Shown one piece after another: positions 37,791-50,190 of a stretch of DNA of 64,000 bases. Under the pieces are notes generated by a model that worked only from the letters and a program-made list of their open reading frames with translations, had not been told where the DNA came from and did not search any database. Made by a program: the position numbers and the translations under genes. The stretch is from Rostratula benghalensis. Lineage: Eukaryota > Chordata > Aves > Charadriiformes > Rostratulidae. The stretch covers positions 1,810,882-1,874,881 of the forward strand of contig VXAI01000013.1 in NCBI GenBank assembly GCA_013399305.1. Direction: 5' to 3'. Every line of letters begins with the position of its first letter. The stretch's first letter is position 1.

Positions 37791-38971
37791 CCAGTATAGT
37801 ATGTGAATTCATGTGAACTGCAATTAGTTGTTTCACTCTTTTATTTGTAACCCAGGATATTTCAGAGCTCAGATTTACAAATAGGGCCTTTCAAATAATT
37901 AGAGCACAATTAAGGTATCATTAAACTGTGTGATGAAAGCAGTAGCCGTGACTAAGGACCATCAGGAGCATAACATTTTGAGTATAGCTGTAGCACAGAT
38001 GAAAAAATATCATGCAAATTCTGTCCTGAAAGAAATATTTGTTATGATGGGTTCTTCTACTTCTTTGTTTTATGAGTTACAAAAAATAAACATGCTAGTT
38101 TCAGAATAGATAGGTGGTATTTTATGAAATAATTAAAGTTGCACTACACAAGGCATTGGCAACTCCTCTGAAGCAAAATTATAGAACTCTTCATCCTTTG
38201 CAGATATGCAGCTTTGGCAAGGCCATCCTGGGATTTCTCTTAGAAGTTCACAAAAAATAGGACAAGTAAGAAAAAATTGAAATTGCAGAAAATAATTTGA
38301 TATTTGCTAGTTATGGATCAGTTTTGTATGAAGTAAAGGATACAGTAGATCACAAGATATATTCATTGTCAACAAAAGTCCAGTGAAATTTCTGCTATCC
38401 AAAATTAACTAGTTGTTAAAAGCTATTGCTGATAGGACTGTCAGCAAAAGGAAATTATGTTACCTCTGTCCAGAAATCAAATTGTTACAGATGGAAAGCG
38501 CTATAACCTTGAAGGCTGATATATGTTTCTTAAACAAGCAATAAAATTTATCAAAAATTGGCTTTGGACAATCTTTTTAATAGAGTCTTACATCTGAAGT
38601 GTCTAAATCTGTCTAAGGTGTAATCATCATGGAAATAATAATACCTTGACTCTGATAATTAACAATGAAAGGAATTAATGCTATTCAGAAATAGGTTCTA
38701 GTAAAGTGTCCAAACTAAAGACTGAACAGTGAAATCCCATATATTCAGGATTATATATTTCAGTCACTTTTAAAAAATCCATACAAACTCTGAAAACTTT
38801 AACTTCTAGCATGAGAACATCCTAATTTCTTTGAGGATAAAGAGAGAATATTGAAAATGAAAACCGGTGCTAAATAAATTGCACAAACTACACCTTATAC
38901 AGATTTCAATATAAATTTTACATCTAGTACTACTAAACTCAGGGGGGTTCATACTCATATATCTGAGAAAA
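37791..38971. other. Unrecognised unique sequence
   Basis: Nothing identifiable between two short CR1 termini that point the same way. Confidence 0.6.
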
Positions 38972-39092
38972 AACATCTGGACGCGTTCCTGTGTGGCCTG
39001 ATCTAGGTGTTCCTGCTCTGGCAGGGGGATTGGACTAGATGATCTTTCAAGGTCTCTTCCAACCCCTGATAGTCTGTGATTCTGTGATTCTG
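38972..39092 (+). mobile_element. CR1 3' terminus, about 120 bp, different subfamily
   Basis: The blocks CATCTGGACGCGTTCCTGTG, TGGCCTGATCTAGGTG, 'tctggcagggggattggac' and TAGATGATCTTTCAAGGTC are followed by the terminal repeats TCTGTGATTCTGTGATTCTG. The ATTCTGTG terminus instead of ATTCTATG, and the CTGGACGCG block, mark a different CR1 subfamily from the 37687 piece. Only the 3' UTR end is present. Confidence 0.92.
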
Positions 39093-39505
39093 TTGTCCAC
39101 TGGTACACCATTGTTATCAAAAAGAAATTATTAAAAACTAATATATACAATGTGTTAAATAAAGCACAATATTATGTAAGGAATATTTCTAATTGAAATT
39201 TATCAACATTGCATGACTAACATCTATGACCTTAAAATTATTTTATGTATGTCTATATAGAGACATATTACATATATACATATATACATGTATATACATA
39301 TATATCTATATACAAATTCTGGTCTGTAACTCCCTGTCAATGCAAACTGCTTATATTTATCCCAGCACATAGGCTACTTTTTCCATTCTGTTCTTTTACA
39401 GAAGCTTGTAACTTTGGATCTCTTGTCATGAGGAGAAATGTTCAGTTTCCCCTTGATTTGTTTTGGCTTTCAGCCCTACTTCAGATAAACTCTCCTCATA
39501 AGGAC
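39093..39505. other. AT-rich spacer with a palindromic TA/CA tract
   Basis: Contains the tract at 39243-39314, otherwise nothing recognisable. A plus-strand open frame from the strong acceptor-like TTCTTTTACAG near 39400 runs into the following CR1 remnant and is not credible as an exon. Confidence 0.6.
39243..39314. repeat. Imperfect (TA)n/(TATACA)n tract with perfect palindrome
   Basis: Alternating TATATACATATATACATG units. Positions 39281-39296 form a perfect 16-base palindrome centred on ACATGT, with near-symmetry continuing for about 17 bases on each side. It could extrude as a hairpin. Confidence 0.8.
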
Positions 39506-40735
39506 AAAGATGTGGAAAGGACTTTGAGAGGTCATCTAGTCCAAGGTGGGATCTACTAAACCTACGTCACTGCTGACATTCATAGAAAATAAGAGTTATT
39601 GCACATACTCCCTGCACAAACTACTACAGCACCTAACTATCCCTGAGATTAAAAAGTTTCTTCCCAAGGGCTGTATTAGAGTCGTACTGCTGCAAACCCA
39701 TTGCTTAAAATTCTTCCTTTTTCTTTTCAACATCCTTTCATATTTGAAGATTATTATCGTATCTCCCTTTGGTCTCCTTTACATTCTGAACAGCTCGGTT
39801 TCCTTCAGTGTTTCCTGGCAAGCTGTACCTTGCAGTGAACCTTGCTGCTCACCTATGAACTCCATACAAATCCATCTCAAGTGTCTCAGACCAGATATAT
39901 TAATCCAACTAGCCCTACCCAGTGCAAAGTGAAAACACTAATCCATGCTTTGCAGTCTGTGCTCCTATTTGCAAATCCCAGTATGAAAACTGAGTTTTTC
40001 ACAATAACACACCATTATTGATCTGTGTTTGGTTTATGATACACTAATGACGATCTTTCCTGTAAGACTCAGTACTACACCAACTGTTCTCTGTTATTTT
40101 GTAGTTAATAATTCTCCTTAAGTTCAGAACCTCATGTCAGTCCTTATAGAATTGAAGTAGCTAAAGATAGCAAGCATGTCTGGATGCAGGAGACCCTTCC
40201 AAATATCTTAATTAAATAAATACATCCTTACAGTTAAACTGTAGATTAATGGTAACCGCAGTTATGTCACCAGTCTATAGAATTTTCCTCCAGACCCAAT
40301 TTCCACACCGAATTTGTTAATGAGAACACCACATGTGAATCAAAAACTATGTTGGAGTAAGATATATTACATCTCCTGCTTTCCTTCTGTCCATGAGACT
40401 TGTTACTTTATCATAGAAGAAAATTAGATGGAATTGACACAATTTGTTCTTGATAAAGCCCTGTTGGCTGTTCTTCATCTCCCTTGTTATCTTCAAGGTG
40501 CTTACTGACAGTTTGACTATTTGTCCCCGTGTTTTTCCAGGAACTTAAGTTGAGTTGGTTGGTCTGTAATTCTCTGTTTCTGTATTTCTCTTGTTCCATC
40601 TCCTCTTTCTCTGCCTCTTTCTTTTCCTGTACTCTCCCATTGCCCTCCTATTTATTAAACTAGACATTATATTTACCCATTCTAGTAGTTTGAGAACTCA
40701 TCCCTTTCCCCCAGTTCCCAAGGAGAGCAAATAAC
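39506..40735 (-). mobile_element. Ancient CR1-type LINE remnant, minus strand, with reverse-transcriptase region
   Basis: This long remnant resembles old amniote CR1 (CR1-L3-like) more than the younger avian copies. On the plus strand, AAAGGACTTTGAGAGGTC ATCTAGTCCA starts the 3' part, followed by 'ctatccctgagattaaaaag', 'catatttgaagattattatc' and 'gttcagaacctcatgtcagtc'. Further on it reaches the polymerase. The complement of 40359-40418 reads FYDKVTSLMDRRKAGDVIYL, close to the CR1 palm segment FYD.VT.LVD.GKAVDVVYLDF. The complement around 40560-40585 gives ENYRPTNST, matching the 'NYRPVSLTS' motif. The frames are shifted between these motifs, so it is thoroughly dead. The element seems to have lost several internal blocks (notably about 40160-40260) but keeps family order throughout. 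The subfamily name is from memory and needs a library search. Confidence 0.85.
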
Positions 40736-43700
40736 AACTGAAGTTTTTCAAGAGTCTTTATATGAATATGTGCAACCAAATTTTCAAACTTACACCCATA
40801 CAGGGATGTAAGGACTCAGGGCTACTCTAATATTTAATCTACATCCAGACCCAAATCACCTCAGTTAACTGCATGTAAAGGTGCATTTACATTAAGAGGT
40901 CAAAGCATTAAGAGAAGGAGCTGAAGCTGCTTTTTCTTGTTCTGCTGTTCCTGCTGCAAGGACAGTGACTTGGAACAGAAGATGGGACTGACAAGCAAAG
41001 GGGTTGTTTTACACTCCTTCTGCCACGCTCATTTGAGTTCAGTGTTGAGAGCCCTCAATATCATTAAACCAGTGCTGCACATTAACAAACTCACTGCAGC
41101 GGGAGACTCGGTGAAATGGAACAACACAAGACAATTCTTGCCCTTCTGGCAGCATCTGTGACTAGAGTTTCCTCCCACTTAGCAGTGAATCAGCTCTCCA
41201 CTGGATTTCCACATACTAATAATGTGTTCACAGACGTTTTCTTTTTCCTCTTTGTGGTCTTTTCCAGTTGTGCCATATTTCATGGTTTGGCTTTTCTAGT
41301 TTTGTCCATACATACTTACACTGTTCTTTTATCCTTGTCCCTGATATACTGACCTAGTTTCCAATTTCTTCATGCTTCCTTTTTGTGTTTGAGGTTAATG
41401 AAGAGCAGAAGATTTAGCCAAGCTGATCTCTTGCATAAGAATAGTTTGTGATTGTGATCTTAATAGTGTTTCTGTGAGGAACTGCCAAATTTCCTTTTTT
41501 CTCTAGCCTTGTTTCTCAGGAGAACTAACCTAATAATTCTCTGAGGGCAGTGCTTTTCTCGGAAGCTTTTAACTCCATTTATTCTCCATTACTTGTATTT
41601 AAAACAATCTGTCCTGCTTCAGATGAGGCAAATGGGACAAGCTGTCTAAATAAAAACAGTCAGGATCAAATCCATGAATAAAATTCAGCTGTTGACTGTG
41701 AAATAAGTCTTCAACACAAGTTTGTTCAGATAGGCTCTAATTTTAAAATGTTTGAGTATATTTCAAAAGTAAAATAAGATATTGTGACCCATGATGGCTG
41801 GATGTCTCAGTTTCACAAGAAGAATGTACAAATGCTAGCTTTCCTTTCAGTAAATTTGAAAAAGTCAGTATTACAGGAAGAATGTGAAAAGTTGCCATGT
41901 TGCAGAAAACAACTAATGCAACTTTGCTATTTAAGTTCCCTATTAAAAAATCAGTCTACATTTTATTCTCACTAAAATGTGTGAATTTCTTCGGGCTTTT
42001 GTGCCTTTACAACAGCTGTGAGGCTCTAAAGGAGATCACTTTTTAACATTGAATGCCATTATGCATCATGTAAGCTTCTTTGATGTAGGATATAATTTCA
42101 AGTATCCATATACAGACTTACAGCTTGCAGCAGTCAGCACCACCACTTAGAAGTTATTATCATGGCTTTTGTATTTTGTAACTTTCTTACAGTCTTTGAA
42201 GTCTCTCTAGGGAAGTCAGTCATGTTTCTCAATGAAAAGTTGAAACAGTAACAACCTTCTGAAAGTATTATATAGATAATTTCAGTTTTTAATAACATTG
42301 ATTACTTAATTGCATTTCAAGTCCTAATACAAGAGTTTCCAATTTAAGGTAATGGTCTAATGGATTGCCCATAGCAATGTGTAACTAATTTTTTTATTAC
42401 TGTGGAACACTACCCTGAACCCATCCAAGCTATCCTGAGAGGATAAAAAAGGAAAAAAAAAAAAAAAAATCTTCTGCTCAGATACAGTCAAGACCCACAG
42501 AGTTGTATTCTGTGCTTTTCTTGCACAGAATTTATTCAACCACCAACTTTAACAATTGCTCTACTAGGTTACAAATACTTATCACATTAAAATAAAATTT
42601 AGGAAATTTATTACTAATTATCTAGTATTGAAAATAGTTTTTGGAGGTGAATGATAGCAATCTTGTCTGGCATTATGACCAGTCAGAAAGGAGATGAAGC
42701 TGATGTCCTTTGGTCAGAAATCTGTCAGCAATCAGAATATTGCAAGTGTGAACATTCATTGGTGTCCTTGTAATTTCTTTCTAGTAAGATCAAGCCTTGA
42801 GCACTCAACATGGAAGCATGGAGCATGAAGTACTTGACAAAACTATGATGAGTTACTACCTGAGTTTAAGAGTGCCTCTGTTACAAAGATGCTTTATTAT
42901 ATATGAGAGAACTGTGCAATTTTTATAAATTGCATACTTGTAAATAGTGATCAGGTATCTACTTTTTTTGAGGTCTTTAAATTCTCTTGACCTGTAAGAC
43001 AAACTATTGACCAAGGCAAAGCTGAGGTCAATATTTTCTTCAAGAGGCAATAAATCACTTTGCTTACTGAAATATAGTCAAATAAATGTAAAACCTACCT
43101 TAATGCAAAGATAATATGGCTCTCAGAGGCTCAGGAAAGTAAGGCTATTTCATGGGGAGGTTTTTTCCTTTTTGTACTGACTGTTTTACAGACAAGGAAC
43201 AAATAATTGTAATGAAAAGAAAAAAAAAGTGAGAATTTCATTAATGTGGCACTAATGAACTTGCACAATCATATTTAAACAATCATTTATAGAACTTTAA
43301 ACTCATCCTCTATAATGGCAAAGCAGCCGCATCCCAGATAATTATGAAATTTGACTGAGAATAAAGCTCTGAGTTTGAAAGTGTAATCAAGACCTGGTTT
43401 AGTTAGCTCCAGTCTCTGCCTAACACTCCACTCAGTCAGCTTCTGAGATTCCAAAATAAGCAATGGTTTATCTTTAGTATCTTGCTAAAAACTGCAGCTG
43501 TTCAGAAACAGTCGAGTGAGCTGCTTGACATCCAGGCTACTGGAGCAGAGCATACCTCTCACTGTGGAAACTTCCTGGGATGCCTCAAACTAAACTGCAA
43601 ATGTGTGCTTGCTCAAAGTTGGAGGGAAAATGCTGTTCTGTTATTTTGGCTGCTTTTAGACATGCATTTAATTTTTCTAAAACCTTTTTCATTCAGATGT

Positions 43701-44625
43701 GTGGGCTTTTTGTGAAACTCCCGGACTTTGATTTTGCTGGTATTTGAGGGTTTTTTGGATTGCTTCTGCAGCTTCTGAATTCACATCAGAGCTCAAGTTT
43801 CTTGACTGAGCTCTTGCTGACATCTCCTCAAGTTGTGATGTACGTTCATGCAGACAATAAGTAGCTTTGGTCCCATGAACTCTGTGACAAACACAGAAAT
43901 ATTTCAAATGTTCCCAGGCTCTATATTTATCTGTCACTGTTTATGGATACATGTTGGTTGTGAAGTGATAAAGTTTGACATTTTTGTGGCAGCAAAATAA
44001 AAAAATGTATTTCTGTTTCCATCAGGTGGAAGAAGTAGTTTAACTTGATTGCTTGGTGAGACTGAGTGCAGTTTCTAAAACGGCTAAGGATATCTTAAAG
44101 GAGTGATGATGTGATGCTAGTAACAAACTGAAATTACTTGATTTTCTGTCTTTGGTTGTACACTGACAAAATTCTCCCTGAGAATAACACCAGCAAAAGA
44201 TTAAATATCTGGGAGGGAAGCTGCAAGTCAGTGAGTCGTAAGCCATGCTGAGTGGAAACTACCATTTAATGAAATCAGTAGGGTCTGTAGCAGGGTTGTC
44301 TAGACTTCCTCCTAAGTGATACTGACAGAAATCTTTGCATGATGCTGTCCCCACTCATCCCATCCTAAATGCCTAAAATAACTGAAATTAATTACCTTCT
44401 GTTAATTGACATTAAGTAGAACTTAAACAATACCATAGCACCATCTAATTACATGTTGACTTCAGTAAGAAAACTGGTTTAGGAAATCCCTGTCCATCAC
44501 TATCCATTCCAGCCATGTGTTTATGTCCATGTGAAGTTACCAGAGCCACACAGAAGAGAACTGCTCTGAGCCAAACATAATTGTTCACTGGGTGAAGGAA
44601 GGCATTTTTAACCCTCCTTTGCAGA
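40736..44625. other. Unrecognised unique sequence
   Basis: Nothing identifiable apart from a poly-A tract at 42444-42469. Remaining decayed CR1 sequence could extend a little past 40735. Short frames at 40937-41161, 41116-41352, 43482-43715 and 43689-43937 resemble nothing known to me. Confidence 0.55.
42444..42469. repeat. Poly-A tract
   Basis: A6-GG-A17 on the plus strand with no recognisable element attached. Confidence 0.75.
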
Positions 44626-44858
44626 CATAGAATCATAGAATTGTCTAGGTTGGAAGGGGCCTCTAAGATCATCTACTCCACCATCAACCTAACTCTGGTC
44701 AAAAAAACCCAAAAAACCCATCACTAAACCATGTCACTAAGCACTAGTTCAACGTGTCTTTTGAATACCTCCACAGACGGTGCCTCAACCACTTCCCTGG
44801 GAAGCCCATTCCAATGCTTAATAACCTTCTCACTGTAAAATTTTTTCCTAATATCCAG
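44626..44858 (-). mobile_element. CR1 LINE fragment, minus strand, 3' 230 bp
   Basis: The reversed terminus CATAGAATCATAGAATTG is followed by 'aggttggaaggggcctc', 'agatcatctactcc', 'accatcaacctaactctgg', 'gtgtcttttgaatacctcc' and 'cctcaaccacttccctggg'. The minus-strand open frame at 44724-44909 reads [20 protein letters not shown] and then [14 protein letters not shown]. This is the avian CR1 ORF2 C-terminus (W-N-LP-EVVE-PS-EVFK). The CR1 match stops abruptly at 'ctaatatccag' (44858), the 5' truncation point; residues before [10 protein letters not shown] come from flanking DNA. Confidence 0.96.
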
Positions 44859-45672
44859 TAACAAATATACTTGCAATACAGAACCAGAACTGGAGAGAAG
44901 AGAGCTCACCTTAAGTCAGACCCACAATCCATTTTAACTAACTCATTTTGTTAGGATACCTCTTTTACTCTCATTTAAATTAGATTAAATTCACACTACT
45001 GAGTGTATAGTGCATACAAATTAACAACTTTCTAAAAATTAGCTTCGGTTTCTAAACTAAAGAATGCAAAGTTAGTAACATTTGAAAAGTTTAACCAATT
45101 CATTTGGGTTTCTTTCTTCCTTGACACATCTTATTTTTATGACTTTTCACACAGATTGATGCAGGAGCTTCACAATTCTGTAAGATAAAAACTAATATAA
45201 TTAGCAGGACCCAAAAAAATGACTAGCAGAAGCTTTTCAGTTACAGCTTTCCTTGGGAGAAGTGGACAGGGTTCAAAGTGCAATAATTTTTATTGTATTA
45301 GCAAATAGATTATAATACAAAAGCTTTTTAGAACTGACACTTGAAACAGAAACTTCAGAAGTCTGTGAAGTTATAATTGGTTTGTCTAATTAAATCAGAT
45401 AGTAAAATATTGGTTGTCACAACCTCTTCTACAGACTGGCTATTAAACAGCCATTTTTTATGGTATTCATGTTTTGATGATATGAGATTCCTCTCACCGA
45501 ACTTTAAATATCTTCTTTGCATCATTCTGAGGTAGTCACCCTGACTTCCCCTTATATCGGTAATAAAAAAGGCAATTTGGAGTTCAATTAATTTGATTTA
45601 TTTTGGTTGCCTACTTTGAGATAAACATGAGATAAACATCCAGGAAGAACAAGCTTTTCTCTGCAGATTATT

Positions 45673-45702
45673 AAAAAAAAAAAAAAAGAGAGAGAGAAAA
45701 AA
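45673..45702. repeat. Poly-A run with short (GA)n
   Basis: A15 is followed by GAGAGAGAG and A6. Low-complexity purine tract. Confidence 0.75.
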
Positions 45703-48700
45703 CCCCTCTGATATTTATATTTGCAAAGTGGAACTCTGAGTTTGGGTAAGTTCATTTGCATGGTCCACACAACATAATTTTCATAAAAAGTATTTATTTC
45801 AGTTACTGGAATTACTCATCAGAGAAATAATGGTTTGTTTGAAGGTACATGGTTTATCTAAAAGACAAAGGTATAATGGCATGGAAAAGTTTTGATTGAG
45901 TTTGTTACTGGCTTTTCAAGACAATCTTCTAAGAACATATGAAATATTTCTACTCTTGGAAAAAAATTCTCCATCAATAAAAGCGTATGTATTTGTTCAC
46001 CAGACTTGGGTAAGATGAACAGGCTCTGTGTATGGGGGAGATAATCCTACAAGAGCAGTTTGAGAGTTTAAAAATGCAATGAGAGTTACGAGAAGCCATG
46101 GTGGTAGGGTAATATCTTTTATTAGGACATCTAATATAGTTGGAAAGAGCAGACCAGTTTCCAGCACATCATCTTGTCATATGCCTGTCTTCTTTTTCGT
46201 TTGTGTTGTGTCATCTCTGCTAGATGACAGGACCTTTAGTCAGAGTTGGGCATACTGAGCATGTGAAGGACACCTTTTAATTCTTTACACAAAGAAGATT
46301 GTGATCATAGGCCTTGGGCTGGGAGGCAGATTTTTTCTTTTTCTTTTATACATCTGGGTGTTTTGTGTATTTATTAGGTTTTACACATTAAACAGCTGTC
46401 TCTTCCAGGTGTGGAGTAACACAGACTAGTGATTTAACAAACAGATGTTTGGGATGTCAGACTGACAGACATTTCCAAACTTCCTTGTACAATATGCTTT
46501 CTAGACCTTGTGGCTCCCTCAGACAGTTTTAAGTATGTACGCTATTAATATAAATGTCTATACATCATGACAAAGTGCTCTAGGAATTTTACAGAACCAC
46601 ATTGAGAAAGCAGCATCTGCCCTCAAAAAAGAAAGTAGCTGCAATAAGCTATCAGAAGGAAGAATTGTACCAAGAGTTTTTTCATTTTTATCAAATGACA
46701 TTGAGTTCTGTTTGAATGCTTTCATGTATGTTAAATTCCATTTCTTCACAAAATAAAAATCCTGAGGTAGTTTTCCATTGAAACCAATTGAATTTGATTG
46801 CCCATTTGCTGTACAAATTAGTGCTGGGCAGAATTTAGTAGTGCTGGAATGAGTCCGTGGGGTTTTGCTCTCTTGTGGATAGTCACAGAGTGATGTGTCT
46901 CATCTGTACAGCTTCCAGTGACCTGATAGGATTCTTGTCTCCTGATTATCTCATTTAAAATCTGCCTGATGGCTGCTCTAGCTCTTCAGACACCTCATAT
47001 ATGTTCCTGTGTGCTATTTTACGCTGTCATGCTCAGATTCCTCTCAGAATGGGTAGGCCTTTCACCTGCTGGGGGACTGCTGACTCCACCATGCAGCCTT
47101 GAGAGGAAAACTCACAGGAGAGCTCCTTGAGCCAGCGGTAACTCTTGATGAAGACTGCTTTTGTGCTGGTTATTAACTTTGTGCTCATAACTGAAACTGT
47201 AACTGAATTGGAATATTACTTTGAATATAGTTCTGCATTTTTTGTTTAGCTTCAGTATTTTCAGCACTGGTACATTGCAGTTCATGTGAGGTATCAAGTG
47301 ACCCTTGGGGTTTTTTGGTTTATGTAAAGAAGTCCTGTAGAATTTATGGCTCTGGATCTACAGTCAGGTCTTTTCTACATACAGATAAGTCACTAATCTG
47401 GCAAAAAAATGTTACAGAAGAGCAATGAGACCACTGGTGTTTGAGCAACATTTGTGAAGTCCATGGGAAATTTATTTTTGTTTCAAGTTTTCTGATACCT
47501 AAAATTCCATCCACACCTTTATCAAGTTCTGTGTAGTCACAAAGGCTTAGTAACCATACAGAAACAAGTTGCTTCAAATGTGGTTGTCTGTATAAATTAT
47601 TACATCATATCCATCATTGTGGCAATTTGTTTTATTCTCAAAAGGGTTTTCTTCAATGGAACCCTCTCCAGTTTTACAAAGATGAGCAATTTATTACATT
47701 AAGTTCTCAACCATGTCTGTTAATAAACTGTATTAATAATGGACATCTTTAGGCCCCATTCAACACTGAGTCTAACTGTACATTCTTCTAGGCCAAGTTA
47801 ATTTTTACTATTTACCATTTTTAGTGAGACAGTGGCTAAAAACTTCATTCACTGAACAGGTGATTATTGTGCTGGTCATTCTAAACAGAGCTAAGTAACA
47901 AGCTTGCACAGATCAACTTTGTAACTTAGTTTGGAAAATGCACATATGTCTCCGTCAAGAGATGACTGTTGTACCATTCCTCCGTATGTATTTTATGTCC
48001 CAATTAAAGTGTACTTTTTCTTGAGCCTGGTGTAGAACATCTTAAATTTTCTAGAACTCATATTAAAAATTATTCTATCAACATTCACAGCAAAGGAAAA
48101 TCAGGCCTTTTTTGTCCATTATCCAATTTACTAGAAGAAAGCCTAGAGCAAGTCCAGTCTTCTTTCATGTCTACACAAATGCAATAGAATATAACTTTTC
48201 ATTTTAGTACATACAACAGGAGTAAAACCTTCTATTGATTGTTTCAAGATCACTAATCACAGTCAAGAAAATGCCCAGGAGACTTTGTTATTCTTTATAT
48301 AGGTAGGCATTCCTTCAGGTAGGCTGGTAGGTATTCCTCAGTCTTTGAGAATGATGATGCACAGGTAAGAATGATTGGAAGCTTCATAGCTAGTTTGAAA
48401 GAAAAGAAATGACTGAAGAACACTTCAGATACACTCAGATATTTCATGGTGATCAGGACAAAGCAAACATTTATTATCTGCTTATCTGGAGGAGAGACAA
48501 AGTATGTTCTGCACATTGGTTGATTTTATATAGTTTAAAGTTTAAGATAAGATTAAAATAAGAAGTTACAAAGAAAAGAAGCAGCATTTGTAAGAAAGGC
48601 TACTTTAAAAAATATTATTTTCTTTATATTAAAAAATGACATCACTATTGAAGAAAAAACAAATAGGCGAGAAAACAAAGTCTTCTGAGTCTCAAAGTAG

Positions 48701-48870
48701 CATCTCCACAGCAAAAATATCATACGGATGAAATTTAGGGGAGGGTTCTTGTGAAGCTTAAATTGAATTGAATAGTATGAGAAATGCCTAGCAACTTTCA
48801 TCAGGAAAAATAATGAGTTCCTTTTGTGGGACATACAAAATCTTTGTACAAAATAACTCATTTCATATGC

Positions 48871-48910
48871 AAAAAAAAAAAAAAAACACAACCAAAAACC
48901 AACAACAAAC
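48871..48910. repeat. Poly-A run grading into A/C-rich sequence
   Basis: A16 followed by CACAACCAAAAACCAACAAC. One of several tracts in the window made only of A and C on the plus strand. Confidence 0.75.
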
Positions 48911-49915
48911 TTGTGCTGTTAGTATTGCAACAAAATTTTGGATGAGGCATATTTAGTCTCTCTTAAACAAGAAAACAAATCAAATGTTTCATAAAAATAA
49001 ATAATGTAGCAGTAATGAAAATACGTGTTTTTCTCTACAGATCAAATCATACTGGCAAAGTGAAATTAATTAGCTGCGTTTATTAAATAGAATAAAACTT
49101 CAGGTTACTCCATCTAGTGATTACCATTTTAAAAAGAATCATGTATCCAAATATACTCAGCTGTTTGTTTTGGAAATGTGATTTATGATTCAAAGAACAT
49201 TCTGCTCTCATTCACCAGTGGAAATTTTTCTCCATGTCGGTAGCTCGGAGGAGCCATTATGTGCTAATATTTACCACAGCTAGGTATTTACTATAATTCC
49301 TGTACATGAAGTGGAAATTATGGTAATTTTTTTCCCAATGAGTGATAAACAACCAGACTGCATGCACTGTTTCTTCTTGTATCTGACTTTCTAGGCTTAT
49401 GATACTGGCATGGAAAAGAATGACATGAAGGGACTGCTATGGTAGCAGAAGCTATTCTTAGCTAGTCAGCACTACGTGCAGAAACAGACTGATTCTCTTT
49501 GATTGCCACTCAGCAGGACTGAAGGTAGAAGTCATATGTAAATAGATGGGCTAGAAATGGATGCCTGTATTCATTAATCTTTCATTAGACTCAATCTCAA
49601 AATTACCCAAAGGTTTTACAAGGACTTTTCAAACTCTAATTTGGCCCCTGGCCTTTAAACAAAATGAAAGCTATTGATTGATGTTCTGGCCTGGATGCAA
49701 ATGAGTCCATCAGTTCCTGAATCAGACTTTATTGGTTTAGATGCACTTTCTTATATCTGAAGAGGAAAGCTACTTGGAAACGAAAAATTTTATAAAGCTC
49801 CATAGTAAGGCTAATGTTGTGTTAAATTAACTAATTAAGTCTCAGTAAAAGCAAAGATATATTCCATTATTCCCAGAAATTTACACAAATTTTATTTACT
49901 GTCCTTTAAAATGAC

Positions 49916-49940
49916 AAAAAAAAAAAAACAAACCCACAAC
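49916..49940. repeat. Poly-A run grading into A/C-rich sequence
   Basis: A13 followed by CAAACCCACAAC. Same style as the tracts at 2517 and 48871. Confidence 0.7.
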
Positions 49941-50066
49941 ATAGTCTTTAAAGACAGGCAAATACATATTTTTCCTAATTAAATTTTAAAATATTACTTG
50001 TCTGTGCTCCCCATCCCTGAAAAACAGATTTCTGGATGCAATAGATCTTACATTGATATTCCTTAT

Positions 50067-50190
50067 GGAATATGGAAAGATTTTTCATTAATCAATACGG
50101 ATACATATATGGATATATGTTCATGAAAGGTATAGATTCATATATATGGATCCATATGGGCCTATATGGATCATATCTTTCCATATTCAT
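50067..50190. repeat. Nested inverted repeats around ATATGGATCCATAT
   Basis: The 14 bases at 50068-50081 (GAATATGGAAAGAT) are exactly complementary to 50175-50188. Inside this frame lies a perfect 14-base palindrome at 50144-50157, overlapped by a hairpin with a 9 bp stem and 6-base loop at 50149-50172. Further GGATAC/GGATAT/GGATCC variants of the same word fill the interval. The region could form a cruciform. It may be a small decayed inverted-repeat element or a simple AT-rich palindromic repeat. Confidence 0.8.

Noticed and set aside
39400..39559. Strong TTCTTTTACAG acceptor followed by 50 open codons
   Set aside because: The frame runs into the antisense of the ancient CR1 remnant and has no convincing donor.
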